NCBI GenBank assembly: GCA_963664065.1
Contig: OY760942.1
Coordinates: 558,001-622,000, forward strand
Direction of reading: 5' to 3'
Length of the DNA stretch: 64,000 nt
Origin: JABDJL01 sp963664065
GTDB lineage: Bacteria; Pseudomonadota; Gammaproteobacteria; Xanthomonadales; SZUA-36
Shown here: piece by piece, positions 52,998 through 61,898 of the stretch
Layout: every line of letters begins with the position of its first letter
How positions within the stretch are numbered: the stretch's first letter is position 1
Notes under the pieces: generated by a model
Seen by the model: the letters and a program-made list of their open reading frames with translations, nothing else
Told to the model about the DNA's origin: nothing
Database searches by the model: none
Position numbers and translations under genes: made by a program

Positions 52998-54488
52998 CTA
53001 GTGGCCTGACTTCGCCAGGGCAAAAAACTCCCGCCGGGTTTTCGGCCCATAGGTTTTGAATGTTGGATCTGCCGCGGGCTGATAATTGGCTTTTGCGCGG
53101 CCGAGAGCGTCATTCTGCGCCAGTCTGGTCACCCTGGCCGGTTCGATTCCATAAATCTTCGCTGAACTCAGGCCAAACACCTTGGCCAGGATCTCATCGG
53201 TAATTTTTGGATAGCCGAATTTCTCCTGGAACTCTTCGGATATCTGGAACGAACGGAAGGCCTGGATCTGGTCCTGTGGTGAACCGTAAAACAGGCAGTC
53301 TGTTCCCCACAATACGTTGTCTTCACCAACATATTTAAGCAGTTTACCGATTACGTGCGCGGCCTGGTCCGGCTCGCGCATCACCTGCCACCAGGTGGAG
53401 CCAAGTTCGGCAAACACGTTCGAACCATTGCCCAAACCGGAATCCACGACCGATTGCACCAGGCTATCGGTGCCGGATTGTGGCTTGCCGGGCACGAAAG
53501 GTCCTTCCGGCATCCCCGGATCGTAGCCAGAGTGGAAAATAAAAAAGTTGATATCCTCATACTCTTTTGCGGCCGGCCCGACATCGTGCGCAAAACGATA
53601 TTTGAGGTTGCCTTCACCCATCAACGGGAACGGAAGCGGTAATCCCTTGTGGCAGGAAATGGTCTTCACGCCGGATGCGCGCACTTTCTCCAGGAAGGCC
53701 CGGCCGTGACCGTCGTCATTCAGCCACCAGCCGCTGTCATAGTCCTCGCCATACTGGGTATAAGTTTTCCAGGCGGCGATATCCCATTTTTCCTGCAACT
53801 CATCCATACGATCAAGATCGCCCGGCAGGTTTGGAATGACCCGGCCATGCAACAACAGTCGCTGGCCGCCCGGCGTGGCATCAACCAGTTGCCTGGTCGC
53901 ATATGCCTCCTCGTGGGACAGCGGCATCTTCTCTTCACTGGTCGGCACAAAGGTCAAGACACCTGCGTCGGTATCACTGTCGAGAAAGATTTCGCGCATA
54001 AAAGCACGGGCATCCGTACAGCTCAAGTGACCAAATTCATGATCGGGAAGAATATTGCAGCCGGTCGCGTCAGCGGTCTGGCGAATTGCTTCACTCCATG
54101 GTGTTGCTTCAGTAAAGCTGTCCACAGGGTTGAAGTGGTGGGTCTGTATGTCAAAAACAAATTCCTTCTTGCCGATTTCAGCCTCGGCCAGCTGGAAATC
54201 CAAAGCCGCTTCCTCGGGCAGGTCGAACAGTCCGCCGGTCTGGCCGACAGCCGCTGCCGCACGGTTCATGGCCAACAGGCAGGTCACGGCGCCGCTCATG
54301 GAAACCAGGAACTCGCGTCTTCCCTGGTTCAGGCGTTTGGCGTTTTCAGTAGCCCATTTCGAGGCGGTTTTTATGGTCTTACGAACGTGTCCGGGAAGAG
54401 GTCGTGGCAGGTATTCGCCATTGGTGGCCGCGTCCATCTTGATCGGAAGCAGTACACCGTCAGGATCATTCTGATATTTCCTCTTCAT
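52998..54488 (-). CDS. Tat-exported amidohydrolase-2 family protein
   Basis: 496 residues. A long basic leader carries GRREFLVSMSG near residues 56-66, a Tat-like motif further in than usual, followed by a hydrophobic stretch. The TIM-barrel amidohydrolase (PF04909 type) shows VFDIQTHHFNPVDSF (HxH-like metal site), VKTISCHKGLPLP, FFIFHSGYDPGMPEGPF and NVLWGTDCLFYGSPQDQIQAF (catalytic Asp). The family decarboxylates or hydrolyses aromatic and lactone substrates; the substrate here is unknown. It is followed upstream by an MFS carrier in the same direction (46 bp), a possible transport/degradation pair. Confidence 0.85.
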   Translation of the reverse strand: MKRKYQNDPDGVLLPIKMDAATNGEYLPRPLPGHVRKTIKTASKWATENAKRLNQGRREFLVSMSGAVTCLLAMNRAAAAVGQTGGLFDLPEEAALDFQLAEAEIGKKEFVFDIQTHHFNPVDSFTEATPWSEAIRQTADATGCNILPDHEFGHLSCTDARAFMREIFLDSDTDAGVLTFVPTSEEKMPLSHEEAYATRQLVDATPGGQRLLLHGRVIPNLPGDLDRMDELQEKWDIAAWKTYTQYGEDYDSGWWLNDDGHGRAFLEKVRASGVKTISCHKGLPLPFPLMGEGNLKYRFAHDVGPAAKEYEDINFFIFHSGYDPGMPEGPFVPGKPQSGTDSLVQSVVDSGLGNGSNVFAELGSTWWQVMREPDQAAHVIGKLLKYVGEDNVLWGTDCLFYGSPQDQIQAFRSFQISEEFQEKFGYPKITDEILAKVFGLSSAKIYGIEPARVTRLAQNDALGRAKANYQPAADPTFKTYGPKTRREFFALAKSGH

Positions 54489-54534
54489 GGGATCACCTCG
54501 ATTGTGTCACTTCTAGCATAGCGTAAAACCACTT

Positions 54535-55785
54535 TTATTCAGAATCCAAGTCATCCCCGTACCCTTCCTCTTCGTACACATGCGAAGAAGTCAGGGCGGA
54601 AGTCAGCGCATCGCTGAAGTCTACGGTCTGATCAGAGGAAACCGCTTTTCTGCGCAAACTCACAAATACGATATAAATAGCCAGCACACCATGTACGGCC
54701 CCTACATATACATAAAGGCCGGTCGCACCAATCACTGTCATCACTGCAGAAGCCAGAAACGGCCCGGTAATCGCACCTACGCCGTACATCAGCAGCAACG
54801 CACTGGATAAGCGAACGTAGTCTTCCGGAACCGCCCGATCATTGGCGTGCGCCACCGATATTGAATAAATAGGGAATGACAGCGCACCCCAGACAAATCC
54901 GAGGGCAAGCACAATTGATTCGGAAATATCAGTACCCATCATCCAGATCACCGCAGCGACCGTGCTGCCTGCAATAGAAATCCCAGCCAAAACATAACGG
55001 CGGTCGATTTGATCTGATAACCAACCCAATGGAAATTGTCCTGCTGCCCCACCAAGCACACCAGCAGTCATAAACCATGCCGCCAGCGAAAGGTCACCGG
55101 AATAAACTGCCGTGAAAACCGGCGCCAATGCCCAGAACGCGCCATTGGCCAGACCGGTGGCAAGGCTACCCAGCATGCCGGCCGGCGAAGTTCCGTAGGC
55201 GTAACGAAAATAAAGTCGCGAATCCTCGATTTGTTTTGGAGTCTGGGAAGTTGAAAGTGCCACAGGTACGGCAGCCAGTGAGACCAGCACAGACGTGATC
55301 GCAAACAACTGGAGGTTCATTGGGTCGTCGAGCAGCAACATTTGCTGGCCGACGGCCAGCACTGTCATGTTGATCAGGATGTAAGCAGAGAAAACCGTGC
55401 CGCGGTTTTCATTGCTGGACCGTTCGTTCAACCAACTCTCGATGACCACGTACAGTACAGCGAAACAAAAACCGGACAGGAAGCGCAGAACGCCCCATGA
55501 CCAGAGGTTAACCCATAAGCCGTGTATCAGAGGACTGGCGGAGGCGATGGCGGTCATTGCGGCAAACACTCGCACGTGACCGACCCGTCGGATCAGGGTT
55601 GCGCCTTTCCAACAGCCCCAGGTAAAGCCCAGAAAGTAGACCGCACCAATAAAGCCAACAGCCAGTGTGGAAAAGCCTTCCAGGTTGGCACGCACCGGTA
55701 ACAGTATGCCCTGGAGGCCCTGTCCGGTAAGCAAAATCGCCACGCCAATCAGCAGCGCAGCAACGGGTGTAATGGCACGAATCAT
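54535..55785 (-). CDS. MFS transporter
   Basis: 416 residues with 12 predicted transmembrane helices. The first half has FSTLAVGFIGAVYFLGFTWGCWKG with the loop 2-3 motif LIRRVGHVRVFA. FLSGFCFAVLYVVIESWLNERSS is typical of the YcaD/UMF-like branch. The second half has GQFPLGWLSDQIDRRYVL. The tail is acidic and cytoplasmic. The substrate is unknown. It lies directly upstream of the amidohydrolase in the same orientation. Confidence 0.9.
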   Translation of the reverse strand: MIRAITPVAALLIGVAILLTGQGLQGILLPVRANLEGFSTLAVGFIGAVYFLGFTWGCWKGATLIRRVGHVRVFAAMTAIASASPLIHGLWVNLWSWGVLRFLSGFCFAVLYVVIESWLNERSSNENRGTVFSAYILINMTVLAVGQQMLLLDDPMNLQLFAITSVLVSLAAVPVALSTSQTPKQIEDSRLYFRYAYGTSPAGMLGSLATGLANGAFWALAPVFTAVYSGDLSLAAWFMTAGVLGGAAGQFPLGWLSDQIDRRYVLAGISIAGSTVAAVIWMMGTDISESIVLALGFVWGALSFPIYSISVAHANDRAVPEDYVRLSSALLLMYGVGAITGPFLASAVMTVIGATGLYVYVGAVHGVLAIYIVFVSLRRKAVSSDQTVDFSDALTSALTSSHVYEEEGYGDDLDSE

Positions 55786-55978
55786 GGCGCTTGGTCAACA
55801 TAGAAATTTCGGTTGGCGGAAAGGCGCTAATGTAACTGAAAATAATCCCGCAAGATATCAAAATCGACGGTATTTTTGCCTGCAATTAAGCCAGGGTTTG
55901 GCGGTTAAATAAGCAACTCCTGCTCTACATTGCAAAATGAACTATGGTTAGTGCAACAACACCAGAAGAGGGACACCA

Positions 55979-57224
55979 ATGAGTTCCAATATCCTTGCGC
56001 GACGCCAGTTTGTCAAATTCCTTGCCGCCAGCCCCTTGTTCGCCGCGCTTTCCCCGGGGCAGTTACTGGCAGCCACTCCTTCCAGTGTGAGTTCCGGCAA
56101 ACCTGGCAGCCTCGTGGATTCGTTGTTTGCGCTGATCACTATTCCGGACCAGGCGCTGGATGTATTCGATTTTGAGCGCGTTGCCGAGCGGGTATTGCCA
56201 CCGGCTCACTGGGGTTACATGGCTACCGGCACAGATGGGGATGAATCGTTGCACGCCAACCGAACGTCATTTGAAAAGGTGTATTTACGGGCGCTGCGCA
56301 TGGTAGATACCTCAAACATTGATACCGGCCTTGAGTTACTGGGCGAGGCACTGTCTTCACCAATTGTAATTGCCCCGGTCGGCGTCAGCGGGCGTTCCAC
56401 CCGCAAGGTGAACTGGCCGTTGCGCGTGCAGCAAGCACACGTGACCACCTGCAGATTCTGTCAAACGTCTCGACCACCTCGATAGAGGATGTCATCAAAG
56501 CACGTGGTGCACCGGTATGGTCGCAGTTATATCCGACCTCCAACTTTTCAGTGGCTGAAAAGATGGTCCGCAGGGCAGAAAAAGCTGGCGCAGCAGCAGT
56601 AGTACTGACGGTGGACCTCAACTCCGACAGCATACGCGTCACGATGATGCGGTATATCAGGATGGATGAGCGTGACTGCTCCTCGTGTCATGCCCCGTCA
56701 AACCCAGATGATTTTCTTGATCGCAAGCCCATGTACCAGGGTACCGGCGCCAGCGGCGCAGAATTCATTACACCGGGCATGACATGGGATTACATCGGTA
56801 AACTGAGGGGCATTACCAGCATGAAGGTGGTTATCAAGGGAATCGTGACGGCGGTAGATGCTCGCAGCGTGGTAGAGCACGGCGCTGATGCCATTATTGT
56901 TTCCAACCATGGTGGGCGGGCGGAAGCCAGTGGCTGGGGCACATTGGACAGCCTGCCGGAAGTGGTTAGAGCGGTTGATGGCGCCATCCCGGTGATGGTC
57001 GACAGCGGTTTCCGCCGTGGCAGCGCCGATATTTTCAAGGTACTGGCCATGGGGCGTCAGCGGTGTGTATCGGCAGGGCCTACCTGTGGGGCCTTGCGGC
57101 ATTCGGACAGCCAGGCGTAGAGAAGGTATTGGATATCTTGCGCGCCGAGCTCGCCATGGTGATGGGTCAGATGGGTACGCCGTCTTTGTCTGACATTGGC
57201 CCAAACAGTATCGGAAGGCATTAA
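55979..57224 (+). pseudogene. FMN-dependent alpha-hydroxyacid dehydrogenase (lactate type), two frameshifts
   Basis: A Tat-type leader (ARRQFVKFLAASPLFAAL) precedes a flavin-dependent L-lactate/glycolate oxidase-like domain: FDFERVAERVLPPAHWGYMATG, SPIVIAPVG. The frame breaks after ~135 residues near 56384, where one missing base restores QRAFHPQGELAVARAAS...TTSIEDV. It continues through PVWSQLYPT, AVVLTVDLNS, MTWDYIGKLRGI, VIKGIVTAVDA and the catalytic-His region IIVSNHGGRAEASG. It breaks again at ~57052, where one missing G restores MGASAVCIGRAYLWGLAAFG. The C-terminus MGTPSLSDIGPNSIGRH ends at TAA 57222-57224. Both lesions fall at GGCGTCAGCG-like words. The gene is inactive as written. Confidence 0.9.
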
Positions 57225-57274
57225 GCGAAAGGGTTTCGGTGCATTGGCTCACAATTGGGTTCTTGTGTTTACTG

Positions 57275-57553
57275 TTATGAGAGAGAAATCCAGTTCACAC
57301 GTTGAAAATTCCTGATACAGCCGTTAAAAAAGGCCTCCAGCTGTTCATCGGGCAAGCCCTGTCCCTCCTTGAGCTCAATAAAAACCGACTCAATATCATC
57401 ATGCGTTTCAAGCAACTGCCAGAGGCTTCCGGCCAGCGCGTCAAGACGGATGTAGACCAGCGTCTTGACGTTAAGCAGCATGGTTTCTTCCAGGTATTGC
57501 TGGGAAATTACATCTGGTGAAACAGTAAACTTGCCGGAAAACAAGAGGGCCAT
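57275..57553 (-). CDS. PqqD-like small protein (orphan)
   Basis: 92 residues. The pattern VSPDVISQQYLEETMLLNVKTLVYIRLDALAGSLWQLL followed by an acidic helix and a C-terminal helix fits PqqD-like proteins, which bind precursor peptides of modified-peptide pathways. No radical SAM enzyme, precursor peptide or PQQ gene is in the window. If correct it is an orphan. The motif match is modest and the family call is uncertain. Confidence 0.5.
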   Translation of the reverse strand: MALLFSGKFTVSPDVISQQYLEETMLLNVKTLVYIRLDALAGSLWQLLETHDDIESVFIELKEGQGLPDEQLEAFFNGCIRNFQRVNWISLS

Positions 57554-57627
57554 ATTGGGGTGGGTTCATACGTGTTAAGTCTGTTACATTATGCTATACA
57601 TTCGAGCTGACTGTTCACGATAACCCG

Positions 57628-57660
57628 ACTAGGACCTGTTAATACTTACCAGGTCCTAGT
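57628..57660. repeat. Perfect 11-bp inverted repeat before the phyH-like gene
   Basis: ACTAGGACCTG, an 11-base loop, and CAGGTCCTAGT. It ends 17 bp before the ATG at 57678, so it would lie in the leader or promoter of that gene. A half-site-like TAGGACCT recurs after the gene at 58549. Confidence 0.75.
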
Positions 57661-57677
57661 TATTCCGGAAATATTGA

Positions 57678-58508
57678 ATGGAACCACGTATTGATCTCGC
57701 ATCACACTCTGTGGGCGATCCCCTGCCACAGGAACTGGTGGAAAAGGCTGCCAACCTTTTCAGGGTCCACGGCTGCCTGTTGATCGAAAACGTGTTTCCG
57801 GTCGAGCTGGTGGAAGCCATGCGGGATGAGTTTCGTAACCGGTATGAAAATTTGCCAAAAGATGAAATTGGCAAGTACTGTCTGGACGTGGGACATGAGC
57901 GGTATAAATTCACCGTCAGCATGAAGCAGCCATTCAACGATCCAGGTTTGTACGCATCGCCGAAGTTGCTGCCCATAATGAAGGAAATTTTAGGGCATGA
58001 CTGTGTGATCCATAGTTTTGGCGCAGTGTGCGCTTTCCCCGGCTCGGAAATGCAACATTTCCATAAAGACCATGGGCCATTGTTTGTTGAAGCAGGAGGG
58101 TTGAATGCCTTCCTGCCACCTTATTGCTTACGTGTGCATTTGCCGATGATCGATCTCGATGAGGCTTGTGGCACCACGGCTTTATGGGCGGGCTCTCACC
58201 GTGAAAAAAACAATGCAGAGACAAAAAAACTGGGGGATGCGGTTGGGGATGGGGTTGAAGGCGCTTTCATGCCTTACCCGAAAGCGGGGGACTGTTACCT
58301 AATGGATTTCAGGCTCAGCCACCGGGGCACAGCTAACAAGTCTGATCGCGCCCGCACCGTGCTGTATATTCTCTTCAGCCGAAGGTGGTTCAAAGACCAC
58401 AAGAATTTCGACAGGCAGTCCCGGCTGGATATTGAAGCTGCAGAATACGAGAAAATCCCCGAGGAATACCGGGATCTGTTCCTCAACGCCAGGCTGGGAA
58501 ACCACTGA
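57678..58508 (+). CDS. Phytanoyl-CoA dioxygenase (PhyH) family oxygenase
   Basis: 276 residues, non-heme Fe(II)/2-oxoglutarate oxygenase. The HxD site is MQHFHKDHGPLF (His-x-Asp near residues 131-135). CGTTALWAGSHRE is the usual core strand, and LSHRGTANKSDRARTVLYILFSRRWF holds the distal His and the Arg that binds 2-oxoglutarate. The family hydroxylates diverse substrates, and the substrate is not predictable. It is preceded by a perfect inverted repeat, has no operon partner, and converges with the next gene. Confidence 0.9.
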   Translation: MEPRIDLASHSVGDPLPQELVEKAANLFRVHGCLLIENVFPVELVEAMRDEFRNRYENLPKDEIGKYCLDVGHERYKFTVSMKQPFNDPGLYASPKLLPIMKEILGHDCVIHSFGAVCAFPGSEMQHFHKDHGPLFVEAGGLNAFLPPYCLRVHLPMIDLDEACGTTALWAGSHREKNNAETKKLGDAVGDGVEGAFMPYPKAGDCYLMDFRLSHRGTANKSDRARTVLYILFSRRWFKDHKNFDRQSRLDIEAAEYEKIPEEYRDLFLNARLGNH

Positions 58509-58537
58509 ATGTAGTTTTCGTTTCTGTCTTATGAATA

Positions 58538-58954
58538 TTATCGTGCGCTAGGACCTAAAATTTGACGGGCGACATCGTTCATTAATTTACGTCGTTCCGC
58601 TATCCACTTTGCATCATCCGATTCACTATCACGCTGAGCCGCAGCCTGGTCGCTGACATCCTTGATGGTTTTCTGCAACGCCTTGCCTTTCAGGGCATGA
58701 TGCTTGACGTACCTGGCCCATTCCTTTTCAAACTTTTCTTTCTCTTCCTTGGCACACAGCACAACGATGCCAGCCAGTTCAAGAACAACCGATTCAACGG
58801 GTTCGGCGGATGGGCTAACAGCTATAGATGCCGTTCTGTTTGCCATCCCGGGATCACTTTGCTTGTGATCCGTCCATTTGGGATTGTGTTTTGCCGGACT
58901 GTTGGGATCAGCCAACGCCAGTCCCGCCAATATGAAAGAAATCACGGCAATCAA
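58538..58954 (-). CDS. Small exported hypothetical protein
   Basis: 138 residues if the TTG at 58952-58954 is the start. The N-terminus (IAVISFILAGLALA) looks like a signal peptide but lacks a basic n-region. Upstream in-frame codons (GCSKNKQVIL) would supply one, but no ATG, GTG or TTG precedes them before a stop, so the true start may be damaged. The mature part is charged and coiled-coil-like (CAKEEKEKFEKEWARYVKHHA, DVSDQAAAQRDSESDDAKW). No family is recognised. Confidence 0.5.
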   Translation of the reverse strand: MIAVISFILAGLALADPNSPAKHNPKWTDHKQSDPGMANRTASIAVSPSAEPVESVVLELAGIVVLCAKEEKEKFEKEWARYVKHHALKGKALQKTIKDVSDQAAAQRDSESDDAKWIAERRKLMNDVARQILGPSAR

Positions 58955-59234
58955 AATAACTTGCTTGTTCTTGCTGCACCCGATGAATTGATTCCTTAAC
59001 TACGAGTGCATGAGATTGAAAAAAGCTTCAACCCAGAAATATTTCTTGCACTCCACGAAGACTCCACGATTGTGCAGTTCAGGGAAATCACAGGATTTCT
59101 ACAGGACACGGTTTAGTCGCATTTAAGCCGGCGCATCGCTAAGATGAAAACCTGGACAGGACAATACCAGCACAAGGATCAACGGCATCACCAGTCAGCA
59201 ACAGTGATCAGCTTTGGGGATATACGCCAGGCCC
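58955..59234. other. Intergenic stretch
   Basis: 280 bp between the small exported protein and the GcvR-like gene. I see no gene, repeat or terminator in it; it presumably holds the GcvR-like promoter. Confidence 0.4.
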
Positions 59235-59753
59235 ATGAACAATTCAATCGTACTCACCGTTATTTGCGAACACCGTCCGGGCATTATCCAAACGGTTTCC
59301 AGCACTTTGAAAAAACACGGCGGTAACTGGACCCATAGCAGTATGAGCACCCTGGCCGGACAATTTGCGGGAATCCTGCTGGCATCAGTTCCATCTGCCA
59401 ACGCCGATGCCTGCCTTGCCGAATTGCGGGACCTTGAAGACCAGGGGATTCATATCACGGCCGAGATTTGCGAATCTCAGCCGGAGCCTGAAAATACAGG
59501 TAGGTTTTCACTAGACCTGGTCGGCAACGACCAGCCGGGTATCGTGCACACCATCACAAGTTTGCTGGCCAAGCACAATATCAGTGTGCATAACCTGGAA
59601 ACATCGGTGGAAAGCGGCTCCATGGCCGGAGGCACAATATTCAGGGCCAAAGCGCAGCTACAGGTGCCTGAATCCACCGACATCAGTGATCTCGAACACG
59701 AAATCGAGGACCTGGCTAACGACCTGATGGTAGACATCAACTTCGAAAGTTAA
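59235..59753 (+). CDS. GcvR-like double-ACT regulatory protein
   Basis: 172 residues from ATG 59235; an ATG seven codons earlier is less likely. Two ACT domains: SIVLTVICEHRPGIIQTVSSTLKKHGGNW (residues 3-75) and FSLDLVGNDQPGIVHTITSLLAKHNISVHNL (about 90-170). This is the architecture of GcvR, which antagonises GcvA in glycine cleavage control in E. coli, and of related proteins. No gcv genes are nearby, so the target here is unknown. Confidence 0.85.
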   Translation: MNNSIVLTVICEHRPGIIQTVSSTLKKHGGNWTHSSMSTLAGQFAGILLASVPSANADACLAELRDLEDQGIHITAEICESQPEPENTGRFSLDLVGNDQPGIVHTITSLLAKHNISVHNLETSVESGSMAGGTIFRAKAQLQVPESTDISDLEHEIEDLANDLMVDINFES

Positions 59754-59775
59754 TAACGGCTCCGCCGGTTTCGCT

Positions 59776-60840
59776 TCATTGCATTCGCAATCGCCAGGCA
59801 GCGATCAGCAACATCAAAGCACCCATTAGCAACATCGGCCAGCCACCGAGCATCGGAACTGCCTGGTGGAAACGGCCGACGCTAAGGAGGATCTCGCTGG
59901 TGAAATTACAACCGGGCAGGTTGTCTTTCAGCAACACTTTGCCGCCAACATCCGGGACAGCGCCCGCTCCCGGCCCGGGTGCTGCATGATCTATAGAATC
60001 AACCAGCCTCCAAAGCCCTTCACAGGACAAAAGCGAAGCATTGCTCTGAATCACCAGGTCAACACCAACGCCGAGTAATGCAGCCAGGCCATTCAGATTG
60101 GTGAGCGTATCGTTGCTAATAATATTCACGGCCACGCCTATGTTGGCCAGCGATTGCAGGCCATCAACACTAACCAGTTTCGGGCTGTTCTTGATAATGA
60201 GTGAGCCACCGATGCCAGTAATTGATGTAAGGCTGTCGAGATTGGTCAGTTCGGCATTCAAATTGAAAACGAGGTGAGTGCCAACCTGGGTAAGCGCGCT
60301 TAAACCATCAATATTGGTCAAGGAGTGCAGATCAGATACCGACAATAAGCCTCCTACCGAGGCTAGGGAGCTCAAACCATCAATATTCGGCAACTTCGGG
60401 TTGGCGTAAAGGCCAAAATTACCGCCCACCTGGGCCAGGTAAGACAATCCATTGATATCGATCAACTCGAAGTTGTGGAAAACACCAAAATCTCCGTCAA
60501 TCCTGGATAAGGACGACAAGCCGTTCAGCGTGGACAGGCCGAAGGTTTCGGTAATAAACAGATCGCCATCGACACGGCTAAGGCCTGACAATCCACCCAG
60601 GCCGGTAATATCGGCACCCTGTATATCAAGGTTCGAAACTACCCGGTCGCATGGTCCGTGGCTGGACTGGAAAGCATCGATCTCAGCCTGGCTACCCAGG
60701 TTGATGTTATCCGGCACGCAATCGGCCGCCCACAATGCAGGGGAAACCAGGGCAAGCGAGACCGCCAGGCCTATCAACAAGTCCGCCCAGGGCCAAAACA
60801 CCCTCTGCCGGCCGGTCATTGAATTGTGCCTGACACCCAT
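59776..60840 (-). CDS. Surface leucine-rich (receptor-L-like) protein with IPTL-CTERM-like anchor
   Basis: 354 residues; an internal ATG at 60819 (MTGRQRVFWPW) is an alternative start. After a signal peptide (LAVSLALVSPALWA) come eight or nine repeats of about 22-24 residues with the form 'L..I.GLSSLS.VGGDL.I..N..L..L' (for example STLNGLSSLSRIDGDFGVF), as in receptor-L/BspA-like LRR proteins. The C-terminus VPMLGGWPMLLMGALMLLIA followed by AWRLRMQ matches the layout of IPTL-CTERM sorting tails: a P-x-L-x-x-W motif, a membrane helix and a basic end. Such tails are recognised by exosortase-type enzymes. Probably surface-attached, with a binding role. Confidence 0.85.
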   Translation of the reverse strand: MGVRHNSMTGRQRVFWPWADLLIGLAVSLALVSPALWAADCVPDNINLGSQAEIDAFQSSHGPCDRVVSNLDIQGADITGLGGLSGLSRVDGDLFITETFGLSTLNGLSSLSRIDGDFGVFHNFELIDINGLSYLAQVGGNFGLYANPKLPNIDGLSSLASVGGLLSVSDLHSLTNIDGLSALTQVGTHLVFNLNAELTNLDSLTSITGIGGSLIIKNSPKLVSVDGLQSLANIGVAVNIISNDTLTNLNGLAALLGVGVDLVIQSNASLLSCEGLWRLVDSIDHAAPGPGAGAVPDVGGKVLLKDNLPGCNFTSEILLSVGRFHQAVPMLGGWPMLLMGALMLLIAAWRLRMQ

Positions 60841-60916
60841 AACATAAAGACCCTACCGTAAAACAGGTTCTTTCATCTATGGTGACATGGATAGCCCTCG
60901 CAAAGTTCTTGCTCTT

Positions 60917-60937
60917 GTAGGAACGATCACCGATAGC
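60917..60937. repeat. Degenerate REP-like palindrome
   Basis: GTAGGAACGATCACCGATAG: a decayed copy of the family, with GAACG in place of GAGCG. Confidence 0.5.
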
Positions 60938-61049
60938 TAATCAGAAAAGACTGCCAACATACAAAGAGCGACGACTTTCCGCGAATCCTGTTCTATTTGC
61001 TAGACTAAATAGAAGCATTCAATAAAAAACACGCGGAGTTTGGCAAATC

Positions 61050-61874
61050 ATGAACAATCATTTCATCAGACAATTCATACTCGTATTGCTGGCTGTTGGT
61101 CTGTCGGCTTGCTCGAATGAGGAAGCGGCACAGGGTCAAGTGGAGCACGCATAACCGGAACCAGCGCCAGAACCTCAGGTTCGATTGGTGCAGGGGGATT
61201 GCGGAACCGTGTTCGGCGGTGAAATCTGTACCTGGGCAAAAATGCAGGGTGATGAGCTCATAAAGTTTGGTGCAAGCATCCCCCTGGCAGTTGCAGAAAA
61301 TGCTGAACTGGAGGGCGAATTCGTTTTTCCACCGGTGTTTTTCGCTCGTATTTCGCTGCCGAACGAGGTGAAAGAAAAAACCGGCATCGATCACCTGGGT
61401 GTCAACTGGGAAGTTCATGGTCATCCGCCGGGACCGTTTCTCACGCCACACTTTGATTTCCATTTCTATACGCCCAGTCGTGCTGATGTGGATGCCATCG
61501 ATTGCTCAGATATCACCAAACCGGATATCGTTCCTGCGGGATACTCACTTCCAGATATGGATATACCCGAACTGGGCTTGCTCGTAGGCTTATGTGTTCC
61601 GCAAATGGGCATGCACGCATTGGCGGATGAGGAAATGAATGCCACCGACTTGTTTGGTGGTTCGATGGTCATTGGATACTACGCCAGGGAAACCATCTTC
61701 ATTGAACCCATGATTGCACGCGACAAGCTGCTGGCACGTGAAAGCTTCCCTCTGGAAATCCCCGGCTTAACCCCTCTCGGGGAAGGCCTGAGCTGGCCAG
61801 CCGGCTTTGAAGCTGTCTACGATGACCAGGCTGATTCCTACCAGTTCGTATATTCGATGGTGTCCGCCGATTAG
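61050..61874 (+). pseudogene. Lipoprotein of unknown family (DUF5602-like?), in-frame TAA at codon 35
   Basis: ATG 61050 opens a lipoprotein signal (FILVLLAVGLSAC, lipobox LSAC with Cys at ~21). The frame reaches VEHA, then TAA (61152-61154), and the same frame goes on PEPAPEPQVRLVQGDCGTVF to the stop before 61874. The downstream 240 residues are well conserved-looking, with GVNWEVHGHPPGPFLTPHFDFHFY (His-rich, TTHB210/DUF5602-like), AGYSLPDMDIPELG and IGYYARETIFIEPMIARD. The stop falls in the linker between lipid anchor and domain. Internal TTG/GTG codons near 61185 could restart translation but without a signal. It is either nonsense decay or a sequence error. Confidence 0.8.
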
Positions 61875-61898
61875 ATTTCCATGGTAGCTTAAAAAAAG

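Noticed and set aside
12691..61154. Stop-codon reassignment as explanation for in-frame TAA/TAG
   Set aside because: TAA, TAG and TGA all end many intact genes at their normal family C-termini here, so no global reassignment is plausible.
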